A stretch of 56,898 bases of DNA from an uncultured Lactobacillus sp. (GTDB taxonomy: Bacteria > Bacillota > Bacilli > Lactobacillales > Lactobacillaceae): positions 1 through 56,898 of the forward strand of contig CAMKZU010000011.1 of assembly GCA_946477855.1 (NCBI GenBank), in the 5' to 3' direction. The notes below the pieces were generated by a model that did no database searches, was not told where the DNA came from, and saw only the letters and a program-made list of their open reading frames with translations. The number at the start of each line of letters is the position of its first letter. Positions within the stretch are counted from its first letter, which is position 1. Of the stretch, positions 8,683 through 18,629 are shown one piece after another. The position numbers and the translations under genes were made by a program.

Positions 8683-8773
8683 TTCTTTCTCCGTTAAAAT
8701 AAAAAGTTCAGTTATGGTGGCTTAACTAATTTTAAATAAAAATTTGCTGAAAAAGTGTAATAGCCAGATGTGG

Positions 8774-8801
8774 TTGAAAGGCAGTTGGAATATGTTATTA
8801 T
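8774..8801 (+). promoter_or_regulatory. Promoter of ribokinase gene
   Basis: TTGAAA (8774-8779) and TATTAT (8796-8801) are separated by 16 bases and lie about 40 bases upstream of the rbsK ATG. Confidence 0.5.
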
Positions 8802-8843
8802 TTGGTTTAAAAAGTCCGAAATTATCTTTAAAAGGGGTAAAAA

Positions 8844-9758
8844 ATGAATAGAGTCACTGTTATTGGCAGTATCAATTTAGATACCAATTTACGTGTAAGG
8901 AAAATGCCTAAACCGGGAGAAACGGTTCACGCCACTGGTCATTATTCAGCAGCTGGGGGTAAGGGTGCCAATCAGGCAGTAGCAGCTGCCAGATCAGGTT
9001 GCAAAGTTAGTTTTATTGGAGGTGTTGGCAATGACGCACCAGGCAGTGAAATGCTTAATTTGCTCAAAAAAGAAGGCATCAACACCTCTGGCATCATTAC
9101 TGCGCCTCATGAATCTACAGGTCAAGCTTTTATTACTGTTGATGATAATGGCCAAAATTCAATTACTATCTATGCTGGCGCTAATTATGCTTTTGGGCCC
9201 AATGAAGTTGTTCAAAACAAGGCTTTAATCGCCAATTCTGATTTTCTCATCGCCCAGTTTGAAACGCCACTAGAAGCAACAATTAAAGGGTTCGAAATTG
9301 CTCATGCAGAAGGTGTCACAACTATTTTAAATCCGGCACCAGCGCTGGCTGAAATTCCAGCAGACTTGTTAAAATTGACCGACATTATTACTCCGAATGA
9401 AACTGAGGCCGAAACAATTACCGGCATCAAAGTAATTGATGAAAAAACCGCCCAAGAAGCAGCTGCAAAACTACACCAGCAGGGTGTAGCAACAGTTATT
9501 ATTACCATTGGAGCCAAAGGTGCTTTTTATGATTACCAGGGACAATACGCATTAATACCAGCATTTAAAGTTAAGGCTGTTGATACCACTGCTGCTGGAG
9601 ATACATTTATTGGCGCTATGACTAGTGTCCTCAAACCGGATTTGACCAATTTAAAAGAAGCAATTCTTTTTGCAAATAAAGCCTCATCCCTGACAGTGCA
9701 AAAGTTTGGTGCCCAACCTGCAATCCCTTTTGCTAAAGATATTAAGCTCGTTAAGTGA
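8844..9758 (+). CDS. rbsK: Ribokinase
   Basis: This 304-residue PfkB-family sugar kinase phosphorylates ribose at O5 with ATP, feeding ribose 5-phosphate to the pentose phosphate and nucleotide pathways. Visible marks are the N-terminal GSINLDTNLRV, the substrate-site GGKGANQAVAAARSG (about residues 41-55) and the PfkB signature 2 DTTAAGDTFIGAM, whose GD Asp (about residue 252) is the catalytic base. The length is normal. The start has a strong site (AAAAGGGG) upstream. No ribose transporter, RbsD or RbsR lies next to it, so it may serve nucleoside-derived ribose. It appears monocistronic. Confidence 0.93.
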   Translation: MNRVTVIGSINLDTNLRVRKMPKPGETVHATGHYSAAGGKGANQAVAAARSGCKVSFIGGVGNDAPGSEMLNLLKKEGINTSGIITAPHESTGQAFITVDDNGQNSITIYAGANYAFGPNEVVQNKALIANSDFLIAQFETPLEATIKGFEIAHAEGVTTILNPAPALAEIPADLLKLTDIITPNETEAETITGIKVIDEKTAQEAAAKLHQQGVATVIITIGAKGAFYDYQGQYALIPAFKVKAVDTTAAGDTFIGAMTSVLKPDLTNLKEAILFANKASSLTVQKFGAQPAIPFAKDIKLVK

Positions 9759-9815
9759 GCGCAATTCTTTTGGTAAAAATTAAGTTTACAATATTTTACA
9801 TATATACCTCTGTTA

Positions 9816-9844
9816 TTGAAAGCCCTATTTCTATATAATATAAA
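9816..9844 (+). promoter_or_regulatory. Promoter of the L-HicDH-type dehydrogenase gene
   Basis: TTGAAA (9816-9821) and TATAAA (9839-9844) have a 17-base spacer. The transcript would have a leader of about 60 bases with a small hairpin (GTTAAC to GTTGAT) before the ribosome binding site AGAAAGG. Confidence 0.5.
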
Positions 9845-9909
9845 TGTAGTTTAGATTATGTTAACTGCTATGTTAGCAAGTTGATTTTTAAGAAGAAAGG
9901 CTCTTAATT

Positions 9910-10818
9910 ATGACAACTAAGATTGGTATTATTGGTGATGGACACGTTGGTTGTACCGTTGCCCATGAGTTAATTATTTCGGGTTTGGTTGACGATTTGG
10001 TAATGATTGATGTTAACGAAGGTAAAGTTAAGGCAGATGCGATTGACTTTGAAGATGCAATGGCTAACTTGACTAATCACGTTAATATTATTGTTAACGA
10101 TTATAGCGCATTGAAGGATGCTGATATCGTTATTAGTACTTTGGGCAAAATATCCTTGGAAACAAAAGGCGATCGTTTCCAAGAATTGGAATACAACAAG
10201 AAACAACTAGAGCCAATTACTGATTCAATTAAAAGCGGTGGCTTTAATGGCATTCTGATTGTCATCTCCAACCCAGTAGATGCAATTACAAGTCTTTACC
10301 AACAATTGACAGGTTTACCTAAAGAACATGTTTTAGGTACAGGTACACTACTTGATACTGCCAGAATGAAGAAAGTTGTTGCTAAAAAGTTCAATGTTGA
10401 CCCTCGTTCAGTAAGTGGTTTTGCCTTGGGTGAGCATGGTGATTCACAATTTACAGCTTGGTCAACGGTTAAAGTATTTGAAAAGCCGTTAGCAGAATTA
10501 GTTAAGACAGAATCATGGAAACCTAGTGACCTTGAAGATGAAATTAAGTTTGGTGGACAAACTGTCTTTATGGGCAAGCATTACACTAATTATGGTGTTT
10601 CTGCCGCTGCTGTAAGAATTGTCCGTGCCGTTTTGACAGATTCCCGCACTGAATTGCCGGTTTCAAGTTTCCAAGATAAGTATGGTACATATATGTCTTA
10701 TCCAGCCATTGTTGGGCGTGAGGGAATTGTTCACAAAATTGATTTACAGTTAACTGCCGAAGAAGAAGAATTGCTGCAAAAGTCTGCTGAAGCAATTAAG
10801 GAAAAATCCCAAGCCTAA
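9910..10818 (+). CDS. L-2-hydroxyisocaproate dehydrogenase (L-LDH family)
   Basis: This 302-residue NAD-dependent 2-hydroxyacid dehydrogenase has the lactate/malate dehydrogenase fold. The Rossmann loop is GDGHVG (residues 9-14) with an acidic NAD-ribose residue in MIDVNEGKVKADAIDF. NPVDAITSL, GTGTLLDTARM and the catalytic-His motif GEHGDSQF follow. GDRFQE in the active-site loop, DPRSVSG and the S-Q-F-x-A-W segment fit the Lactobacillus L-2-hydroxyisocaproate dehydrogenases better than L-lactate dehydrogenase. The enzyme would reduce branched 2-keto acids such as ketoleucine to 2-hydroxyacids, reoxidising NADH. True lactate activity cannot be excluded. It is monocistronic with its own promoter and terminator. 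Confidence 0.85.
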   Translation: MTTKIGIIGDGHVGCTVAHELIISGLVDDLVMIDVNEGKVKADAIDFEDAMANLTNHVNIIVNDYSALKDADIVISTLGKISLETKGDRFQELEYNKKQLEPITDSIKSGGFNGILIVISNPVDAITSLYQQLTGLPKEHVLGTGTLLDTARMKKVVAKKFNVDPRSVSGFALGEHGDSQFTAWSTVKVFEKPLAELVKTESWKPSDLEDEIKFGGQTVFMGKHYTNYGVSAAAVRIVRAVLTDSRTELPVSSFQDKYGTYMSYPAIVGREGIVHKIDLQLTAEEEELLQKSAEAIKEKSQA

Positions 10819-10850
10819 ATATCTGAAATATAAAAACACGCTTGTATGCT

Positions 10851-10884
10851 AATACCCCCAATTTGTTCAAAAATTGGGGGTATT
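10851..10884. terminator. Strong hairpin terminator between convergent genes
   Basis: AATACCCCCAATTT pairs with AAATTGGGGGTATT around a short loop. It lies between the dehydrogenase and the convergent PTS gene and may serve both strands, although neither side has a long T tract. Confidence 0.7.
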
Positions 10885-10976
10885 ATTGTGGTTAAATTAG
10901 CAACTGCATTATAAATTTATTGTCAAATTGTTACTAATTTTTTAATTAAATTCTGCTCTAAAAATACTGTTATATA

Positions 10977-13968
<2,992 letters not shown>

Positions 13969-13981
13969 TTAGGAGAAAAAT

Positions 13982-14758
13982 ATGCTTGACTTAGACACCC
14001 TGATCAAATTAAATTACCAAAAACTGACACCACAAGAACGAAAGGTAGCTGATAAATTAATCAAGCATCCCAGGTTTGCTCTTGAAAAAAACATTGCAAA
14101 ATTAGCATCGAGCATTAATGTCTCACGTAATACCATTACAAGGTTTTGCAAGGCACTGGGATTTAGCGGCTACACGGAATTTAAATATGAATATATCAAA
14201 TTTATCAACCGCAGAATGCGGAATAAGGCCACTTCCAGTAATAATTTTATTCATGAGATAATCACTACGTATAAGGATAAAATCGGCGAAATTGAAACAA
14301 AAGGAAAACTAAAAGATAACGATATTAAGCAGTTAGCAAACAGTATTGTTGAACACAAACCACTTAAAATTATTGGCACTGGTAAATCCAGTCCGGTAGC
14401 GCAACAATTGAAATATAGTTTGCAAACACTGGGAATTTATGCCCAAATAATGGATTCGATCTATTATGCTAATGATTTTGGGTATTTATTTAATAATGAT
14501 GATGTAGTTATAGTTTATACAGTGTCTGGTCACAGTATTTTAACTAATGCTGTTATGAGAGGTGCAATAGAGAAAAAGGCTAGTGTCTACATGGTTACGA
14601 CCAATGAAAACATTGATGTACCGTTAAACGCACTTTTCGTACTGCCTAACGTCGGTGCTGACAACTCTTTTTTGTTTAGCAACCACACCTTTTTCTACAT
14701 TTTTAATGATATTTTGTGTAATTATGTTGATGTTTTGCTAAATAATGACAGTTTATAG
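13982..14758 (+). CDS. RpiR/MurR-family transcriptional regulator
   Basis: This 258-residue protein has an N-terminal RpiR helix-turn-helix domain (residues 1-77, core LASSINVSRNTITRFCKALGF) and a C-terminal SIS sugar-phosphate-binding domain (about 110-240, with IIGTGKSSPVAQQLKYSLQTLG). Such proteins sense phosphosugars. It is divergent from the GH1-PTS operon with an inverted repeat between them, so it probably controls that operon in response to the phosphorylated glucoside or a product. The ATG has AGGAGAAAA upstream. The second half of the SIS domain, past residue 200, looks divergent from canonical members. Confidence 0.88.
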   Translation: MLDLDTLIKLNYQKLTPQERKVADKLIKHPRFALEKNIAKLASSINVSRNTITRFCKALGFSGYTEFKYEYIKFINRRMRNKATSSNNFIHEIITTYKDKIGEIETKGKLKDNDIKQLANSIVEHKPLKIIGTGKSSPVAQQLKYSLQTLGIYAQIMDSIYYANDFGYLFNNDDVVIVYTVSGHSILTNAVMRGAIEKKASVYMVTTNENIDVPLNALFVLPNVGADNSFLFSNHTFFYIFNDILCNYVDVLLNNDSL

Positions 14759-14837
14759 ATAGCAACAAAAATTTTATTCTGACAAAGCACAAAAGCGGTT
14801 TTTCGTCATTTGAAAAAGAGCTAAAAATCATGCTGTT

Positions 14838-14886
14838 AAAGCGTTAAGCACATCTTAAGATTATTTGAAAATGCTTAACGCTTTTT
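14838..14886 (+). terminator. Terminator after the RpiR-type regulator
   Basis: AAAGCGTTAAGCA pairs with TGCTTAACGCTTT and is followed by T residues. The loop is long and itself contains the palindrome TCTTAAGA. Confidence 0.7.
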
Positions 14887-14930
14887 TGTGTACAAACTTG
14901 AATATTGTGAAGGAATAGGCAATTCAAATA

Positions 14931-14959
14931 ATTGACAAAAAGTAAGTAAACGCATAGCA
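14931..14959 (+). promoter_or_regulatory. Promoter of the leader RNA / amino acid ABC operon
   Basis: A perfect -35 TTGACA (14931-14936), a 17-base spacer and -10 TAGCAT (14954-14959). Confidence 0.65.
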
Positions 14960-14966
14960 TTAGAGA

Positions 14967-15147
14967 CATTGATAGTTGCTAACAAAAAGGAAGTGAAATG
15001 AAAAAGGGCGAGACCAAATACTAATAAGGAAAAGTAATGGTTATTCCTGATCAAACCAGTTGGGTCTTTGTCGTTCACTTGTCGCAATAGTGCTAGCAAT
15101 TATGACATTTAATCTACGAAAAGAATAATTCGTAGATTTTTTATTTT
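14967..15147 (+). ncRNA. Structured leader RNA or small RNA with terminator upstream of amino acid ABC transporter
   Basis: Downstream of the promoter the RNA can form an imperfect long hairpin: GTGAA (14993-14997) with TTCAC (15074-15078), CGA with TCG, and AGACC with GGGTCT. Inside is a smaller stem, AGGAA/TTCCT. A terminator follows: ATCTACGAA (15112-15120) with TTCGTAGAT (15129-15137) and a T-rich tail. I see no T-box motif, specifier loop or known riboswitch core. It may be an attenuator for the importer or a free small RNA. The folding was done by eye. Confidence 0.5.
15112..15147 (+). terminator. Terminator/attenuator in the leader of the amino acid ABC operon
   Basis: A nine-pair perfect stem with an eight-base loop and T-rich tail, 65 bases before the first transporter gene and with no further promoter evident after it. 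Confidence 0.75.
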
Positions 15148-15211
15148 TGTGAATGTGCTTGATGCTCTTTTTCTGAGATCAGGCCGTCTGCATAAAAGTG
15201 GGAGGTAAAAA

Positions 15212-15871
15212 ATGAGTTGGCAGATAATTACACAGAGTTTGCCTATTTTTTTAAAAGCCTTTGAATTAACCCTTTGGCTATCGTGTGTAGGCATTGTGTG
15301 CTCAATCCTTGTTGGTATTATCACCAGCTTGGTGCAGTATTTTAAAGTGCCCATACTGGGTAGAGTTTTGACAGTTTACGTGGAGCTTGCACGCAATACT
15401 CCGCTCTTGATTCAATTGTTCTTTTTGTATTATGCCTTTCCGGTCATTGGCTTAAAAATGTCGGCCCAAGTTTGCGGTATCATCGGTCTGGTATTCTTGG
15501 GCGGAGCCTACATGGCTGAAGGTTTTACAGGTGGTTTTGCTGGGGTTAGTCCAAGTCAAATTGATGATGGCAAAGCATTAGGGATGAATGATTTGCAACT
15601 AGCACGCTACGTTGTTTTTCCACAAGGCTTTGCTTTGAGTATGCCAGCCCTTGCGGCAAATATTATTTTTTTGATAAAAGAAACATCGATTTTTTCAGTC
15701 ATTGCAATTCCTGAACTGACTAACACCGCTTTGGATTTGATCGGAATGTATTATCGCTCAAATGAATATCTTCTCGTGTTGGTCATTGCCTATGCCATTA
15801 TTTTGGTGCCAGTAATCTTACTATTGAATTTTGTGGAAAGGAAAGTGCGTTATGGAACATTCGGCAATTAA
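15212..15871 (+). CDS. Polar amino acid ABC transporter permease
   Basis: This 219-residue HisM/GlnP-type permease has about five membrane segments. LARNTPLLIQLFFLYYAFP after segment 2 and the ATPase-coupling loop EGFTGGFAGVSPSQIDDGKALGM (EAA-like) are diagnostic of the polar amino acid uptake family. It is the first gene of a four-gene importer (two permeases, ATPase, binding protein). GGGAGG lies before the ATG. The next gene begins 20 bases before its stop, so both permeases are made together and probably form a heterodimer. Confidence 0.92.
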   Translation: MSWQIITQSLPIFLKAFELTLWLSCVGIVCSILVGIITSLVQYFKVPILGRVLTVYVELARNTPLLIQLFFLYYAFPVIGLKMSAQVCGIIGLVFLGGAYMAEGFTGGFAGVSPSQIDDGKALGMNDLQLARYVVFPQGFALSMPALAANIIFLIKETSIFSVIAIPELTNTALDLIGMYYRSNEYLLVLVIAYAIILVPVILLLNFVERKVRYGTFGN

Positions 15872-16529
15872 CGTCTTCTTTGCTGGTAATAATTTTGCGC
15901 GGATTCTGCAAGGTCTGTGGACTTCGGTCTGGATTGCTGCACTCAGTTTATTAATCGGTTTAGTACTGGGAACCTTGCTTGGCATTTTAAGAACACTGCC
16001 TAATAAAACAATTCGCTTTATTTTACGGGCTTACCTGGAATTTTTCCGTATTGTTCCTACTATTGTCTTGCTGTATCTGGTTTACTACATTTTGCCGCGG
16101 AGTTTGCATATCAATTGGCCGGCTAGTTGGATGGCAGTCTTGGCCTTTTCATTGTGGGTGTCAGCTGAATTCAGTGATATTGTGCGCGGAGCTATTGAGT
16201 CAGTGCCAGTTACGCAAAAAGAATCAGGTCAAGCATTGGGCTTGAGCGCTAGTCAATTATTTCGCTATGTCTTGCTACCGCAAGCAATGCAATTAGAATT
16301 ACCAGCGACCATAAATTTAGCTACGCGGGTGATCAAAACCACATCGCTACTCATGCTGATCAGCATCATGGATGTGATTGCAATTGGTCAGCAGATTATT
16401 GAAGCCAACAACCAGCAGTATCCGAGTGCAGTATTTTGGATTTACGGCTTGATTTTTATTTTGTACTTTGCAATTGATTATCCGTTGTCCCTTTGGGCTA
16501 AGCGCCTAGCTGCCAAGCAAAAGAGGTAA
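15852..16529 (+). CDS. Polar amino acid ABC transporter permease
   Basis: This second permease of the importer has 225 residues. Family marks are RAYLEFFRIVPTIVLLYLVYY and the coupling loop RGAIESVPVTQKESGQALGLS. I placed the start at ATG 15852 (MEHSAINVFFAGNNF), which has AAGGAAAG upstream within the previous gene, instead of a TTG 21 bases earlier. The overlap with the first permease suggests translational coupling. Substrates of this family include glutamine, glutamate, aspartate and cystine; sequence does not decide between them. Confidence 0.9.
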   Translation: MEHSAINVFFAGNNFARILQGLWTSVWIAALSLLIGLVLGTLLGILRTLPNKTIRFILRAYLEFFRIVPTIVLLYLVYYILPRSLHINWPASWMAVLAFSLWVSAEFSDIVRGAIESVPVTQKESGQALGLSASQLFRYVLLPQAMQLELPATINLATRVIKTTSLLMLISIMDVIAIGQQIIEANNQQYPSAVFWIYGLIFILYFAIDYPLSLWAKRLAAKQKR

Positions 16530-16535
16530 GAAAAA

Positions 16536-17276
16536 ATGACAGAAGAAATTTTACGAGTTGAAAATTTGAACAAGTATTATGGTGATTGGCAGGCTCTACA
16601 TGATATTAACCTGACATTGCACAAGGGTGAGGTGCTGACTTTATTAGGTCCATCCGGTTCTGGTAAAAGTACGCTAATCAGGTGTTTAAATGGACTTGAA
16701 ACATTTAGCAGTGGTGCTATTTACTTTAAAGGCAAAAAAATAGATGGCTCTAGTAAAACTTGGCAAGCTTTGCGGCAAAAAATTGGCATGGTCTTTCAGA
16801 GTTACGACCTCTTTCCCAATTTAACTGTGATTGAGAACATCATGCTTGCCCCAGTCAAGGTACAGAAACGTTCTGAAAAAGAGGTTAGGGCTGAAGCTAT
16901 CAGCTTGCTAAAGCGGGTAGAACTAGACGAATACGTCGATATCTACCCCCGAGAATTGTCAGGTGGTCAAAAGCAGCGTATTGCAATTGTTCGCGCTCTA
17001 GCCCTTCACCCCGAAATCATGCTCTTTGATGAAGTGACTGCTTCACTGGATCCGGAAATGGTTCGTGGAGTTTTGCAGATCATGGCAGACTTGGCTAAAA
17101 AAGACCATATGACTATGATTATCGTCACTCATGAAATGAACTTTGCGCGGCAAATAGCGGACCAAGTGTTATTTTTAGAAGACGGTAAGATCTTAGAAAA
17201 TACTTCTGGCAAAGAGTTTTTTGCACACCCACAAACTGATCGTGCCCGTGATTTTCTCACGAGTATGGATTTTTAA
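16536..17276 (+). CDS. glnQ: Polar amino acid ABC transporter, ATP-binding protein
   Basis: This 246-residue ATPase is of the GlnQ/HisP type. Walker A is GPSGSGKST (about residues 35-43), the Q-loop MVFQSYDLFPNLTV, the signature LSGGQKQR, Walker B IMLFDEVTASLDPEM and the H-loop VTHEMNFAR. All catalytic residues are present. DEVTASLDP replaces the more common DEPTSALDP, a small variation. It is six bases downstream of the second permease and ten bases before the binding-protein gene, so it is in the same operon. The symbol follows family usage and does not prove glutamine as the substrate. Confidence 0.9.
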   Translation: MTEEILRVENLNKYYGDWQALHDINLTLHKGEVLTLLGPSGSGKSTLIRCLNGLETFSSGAIYFKGKKIDGSSKTWQALRQKIGMVFQSYDLFPNLTVIENIMLAPVKVQKRSEKEVRAEAISLLKRVELDEYVDIYPRELSGGQKQRIAIVRALALHPEIMLFDEVTASLDPEMVRGVLQIMADLAKKDHMTMIIVTHEMNFARQIADQVLFLEDGKILENTSGKEFFAHPQTDRARDFLTSMDF

Positions 17277-17286
17277 GGAGTAGAAA

Positions 17287-18132
17287 ATGAAAAACAATAG
17301 AAATAGAAATATCATCATTGGAATTTTAGTAGTTTTAATCATAGCTGTGGCAGCATTTTTTGGTATCAAATCAGGAACAAGTAACAATAGTGGTGCAAAC
17401 GAAAGCAGTGTGAGCGCAATTAAAAAACGGGGAGTTTTACGAGTTGCCGTATTTGGCGATCTGCCACCTTATGGTTGGGTTGATGAGCACGGCAATCGCG
17501 TGGGTTACGACGTTCGCCTTGCACGTCAAATGGCTAAAGATATGGGCGTTAAAGTGAAATTTACCCAAGTTAATGCCAACAACCGCGTTGACACCCTGAA
17601 TTCAAATAAGGCCGATATAATTTTAGCCAACTTCACGATGACACCCGAGCGTAAACAAGTAGTTGATTTTGCTAAACCATACATGAAAGTATCGGTTGGG
17701 GTAGTTTCCCCGAAGAATTCCCCAATTACTAGCGCTAGTCAGTTAAAGGGTAAAAACTTAATTGTCAACAAGGGTACAACAGCAGAAAATTACTTTACCA
17801 AAAAAGGCGGCGTAGAATTGCTAAAATTTGATTCCAAAACGCAGCAATTTAATGCTTTTAAAAACAAACGCGCTGCTGCTTTAGCAGATGACAATTCTTA
17901 TCTCTATGCTTGGGTAAAAAAGAACCCTAATTACACGGTTGGAATTAAAAACATTGGGCCTAATCAATTTATCTCACCCGCAGTTAAAAAAGGCAATAAG
18001 TCACTTTTAAACTGGACTAATAAAGAAATTACTAAATTAACTAAGAAAAAGTTCTTTATTGCTGATTATAATAAGGAATTAAAACCTTATTTTGGTAAAG
18101 AGGTTAAACCTAGCGATATTGTTTTAAATTAA
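17287..18132 (+). CDS. Amino acid ABC transporter substrate-binding protein, membrane-anchored
   Basis: This 281-residue family 3 solute-binding protein has a basic start (MKNNRNRN) and a hydrophobic segment at residues 9-27, a spacer rich in Ser/Asn, and then the binding domain from about residue 43 (KKRGVLRVAVFGDLPPYGW). Ligand-site marks are the RVGYDVRLAR segment and NFTMTPERKQVVDFAKPY. There is no Cys after the hydrophobic segment, so it is not a lipoprotein. It is either anchored by an uncleaved helix or secreted. It delivers the ligand to the two permeases upstream. An acidic or amide amino acid is likely but not proven. Confidence 0.88.
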   Translation: MKNNRNRNIIIGILVVLIIAVAAFFGIKSGTSNNSGANESSVSAIKKRGVLRVAVFGDLPPYGWVDEHGNRVGYDVRLARQMAKDMGVKVKFTQVNANNRVDTLNSNKADIILANFTMTPERKQVVDFAKPYMKVSVGVVSPKNSPITSASQLKGKNLIVNKGTTAENYFTKKGGVELLKFDSKTQQFNAFKNKRAAALADDNSYLYAWVKKNPNYTVGIKNIGPNQFISPAVKKGNKSLLNWTNKEITKLTKKKFFIADYNKELKPYFGKEVKPSDIVLN

Positions 18133-18147
18133 TCCAGCTGCTATAAT
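18119..18147 (+). promoter_or_regulatory. Promoter of rpmE2
   Basis: TATAAT at 18142-18147 with TTGTTT 17 bases upstream. The -35 box overlaps the end of the binding-protein gene. Confidence 0.45.
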
Positions 18148-18193
18148 AAATAAGTCTTGAAATTTACCTTTAAAGATGATAAGGTATTAAACG

Positions 18194-18231
18194 TTAATCG
18201 ATTAATCTATGACTTGCAATAGGAGTCATGG
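18194..18231 (+). promoter_or_regulatory. Leader hairpin and palindrome before rpmE2
   Basis: TTAATCGATTAA (18194-18205) is a perfect palindrome. Next, CTATGACT (18207-18214) can pair with AGTCATGG (18224-18231), with an AGGAG-like sequence at the end of the loop and start of the right arm. The true site AAAGGAG follows a few bases later. This may be a ribosomal-protein leader; function is inferred. Confidence 0.35.
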
Positions 18232-18248
18232 CAAAGGAGTAATAAATT

Positions 18249-18497
18249 ATGAAACAAGGTATTCATCCAGATTACCAACAAGTAGTCTTTATGGATTCAG
18301 CTACAGGTGCAAAATTTGTCGCTGGTTCAACTTTAACATCAAAAGAGACAGTAGATTACGAAGGTAAGACTTACCCATTAATCCGTGTTGAAATTACTTC
18401 AGATTCACACCCATTCTATACTGGCAAGCAAAAGTTTGCTCAAGCCGACGGTCGAATCGAAAAGTTCAACAAGAAATATGGCATGAACAACAAGTAA
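18249..18497 (+). CDS. rpmE2: 50S ribosomal protein L31 type B
   Basis: This 82-residue L31 begins [20 protein letters not shown]. It has no CxxC zinc motifs, which marks the zinc-independent B type. The segment [13 protein letters not shown] and the ending FNKKYG are conserved in L31. It binds the central protuberance of the large subunit and bridges to the small subunit. It stands alone between its own promoter and a strong terminator. In many bacteria B-type L31 replaces the zinc form during zinc limitation. Whether a zinc form also exists in this genome is not visible here. Confidence 0.97.
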   Translation: MKQGIHPDYQQVVFMDSATGAKFVAGSTLTSKETVDYEGKTYPLIRVEITSDSHPFYTGKQKFAQADGRIEKFNKKYGMNNK

Positions 18498-18515
18498 TAT
18501 CTTCAATCTGGTGGA

Positions 18516-18543
18516 AGGCAGCCCCATTGGGGCTGCTTTTTTA
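18516..18543 (+). terminator. Terminator after rpmE2
   Basis: GGCAGCCCC pairs with GGGGCTGCT around a tight loop, followed by a T tract. Confidence 0.92.
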
Positions 18544-18629
18544 TGTGAAACTTAATTGATATACTACTTTATTAAGGAGTATAATTACTTCTTTAGCAAA
18601 AAAATTCTTTTTTGGCTAGGAGAGACAAG

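Larger units (their letters stand above)
14759..15211. other. Gap between regulator and amino acid transporter: terminator plus leader RNA
   Basis: No protein gene is supported here. The stretch holds the regulator's terminator (14838-14886), a promoter (14931-14959), a structured leader of about 180 bases ending in its own terminator (to 15147), and 60 further bases leading to the transporter's ribosome binding site GGGAGG. Confidence 0.6.

Noticed and set aside
14967-15147. T-box riboswitch upstream of the amino acid importer
   Set aside because: The conserved T-box antiterminator sequence and a specifier loop are absent; the hairpin and terminator alone do not make a T-box.
15831-15851. 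Upstream TTG start for the second amino acid permease
   Set aside because: ATG 15852 has a better ribosome binding site (AAGGAAAG) at the right distance and gives the normal family start.
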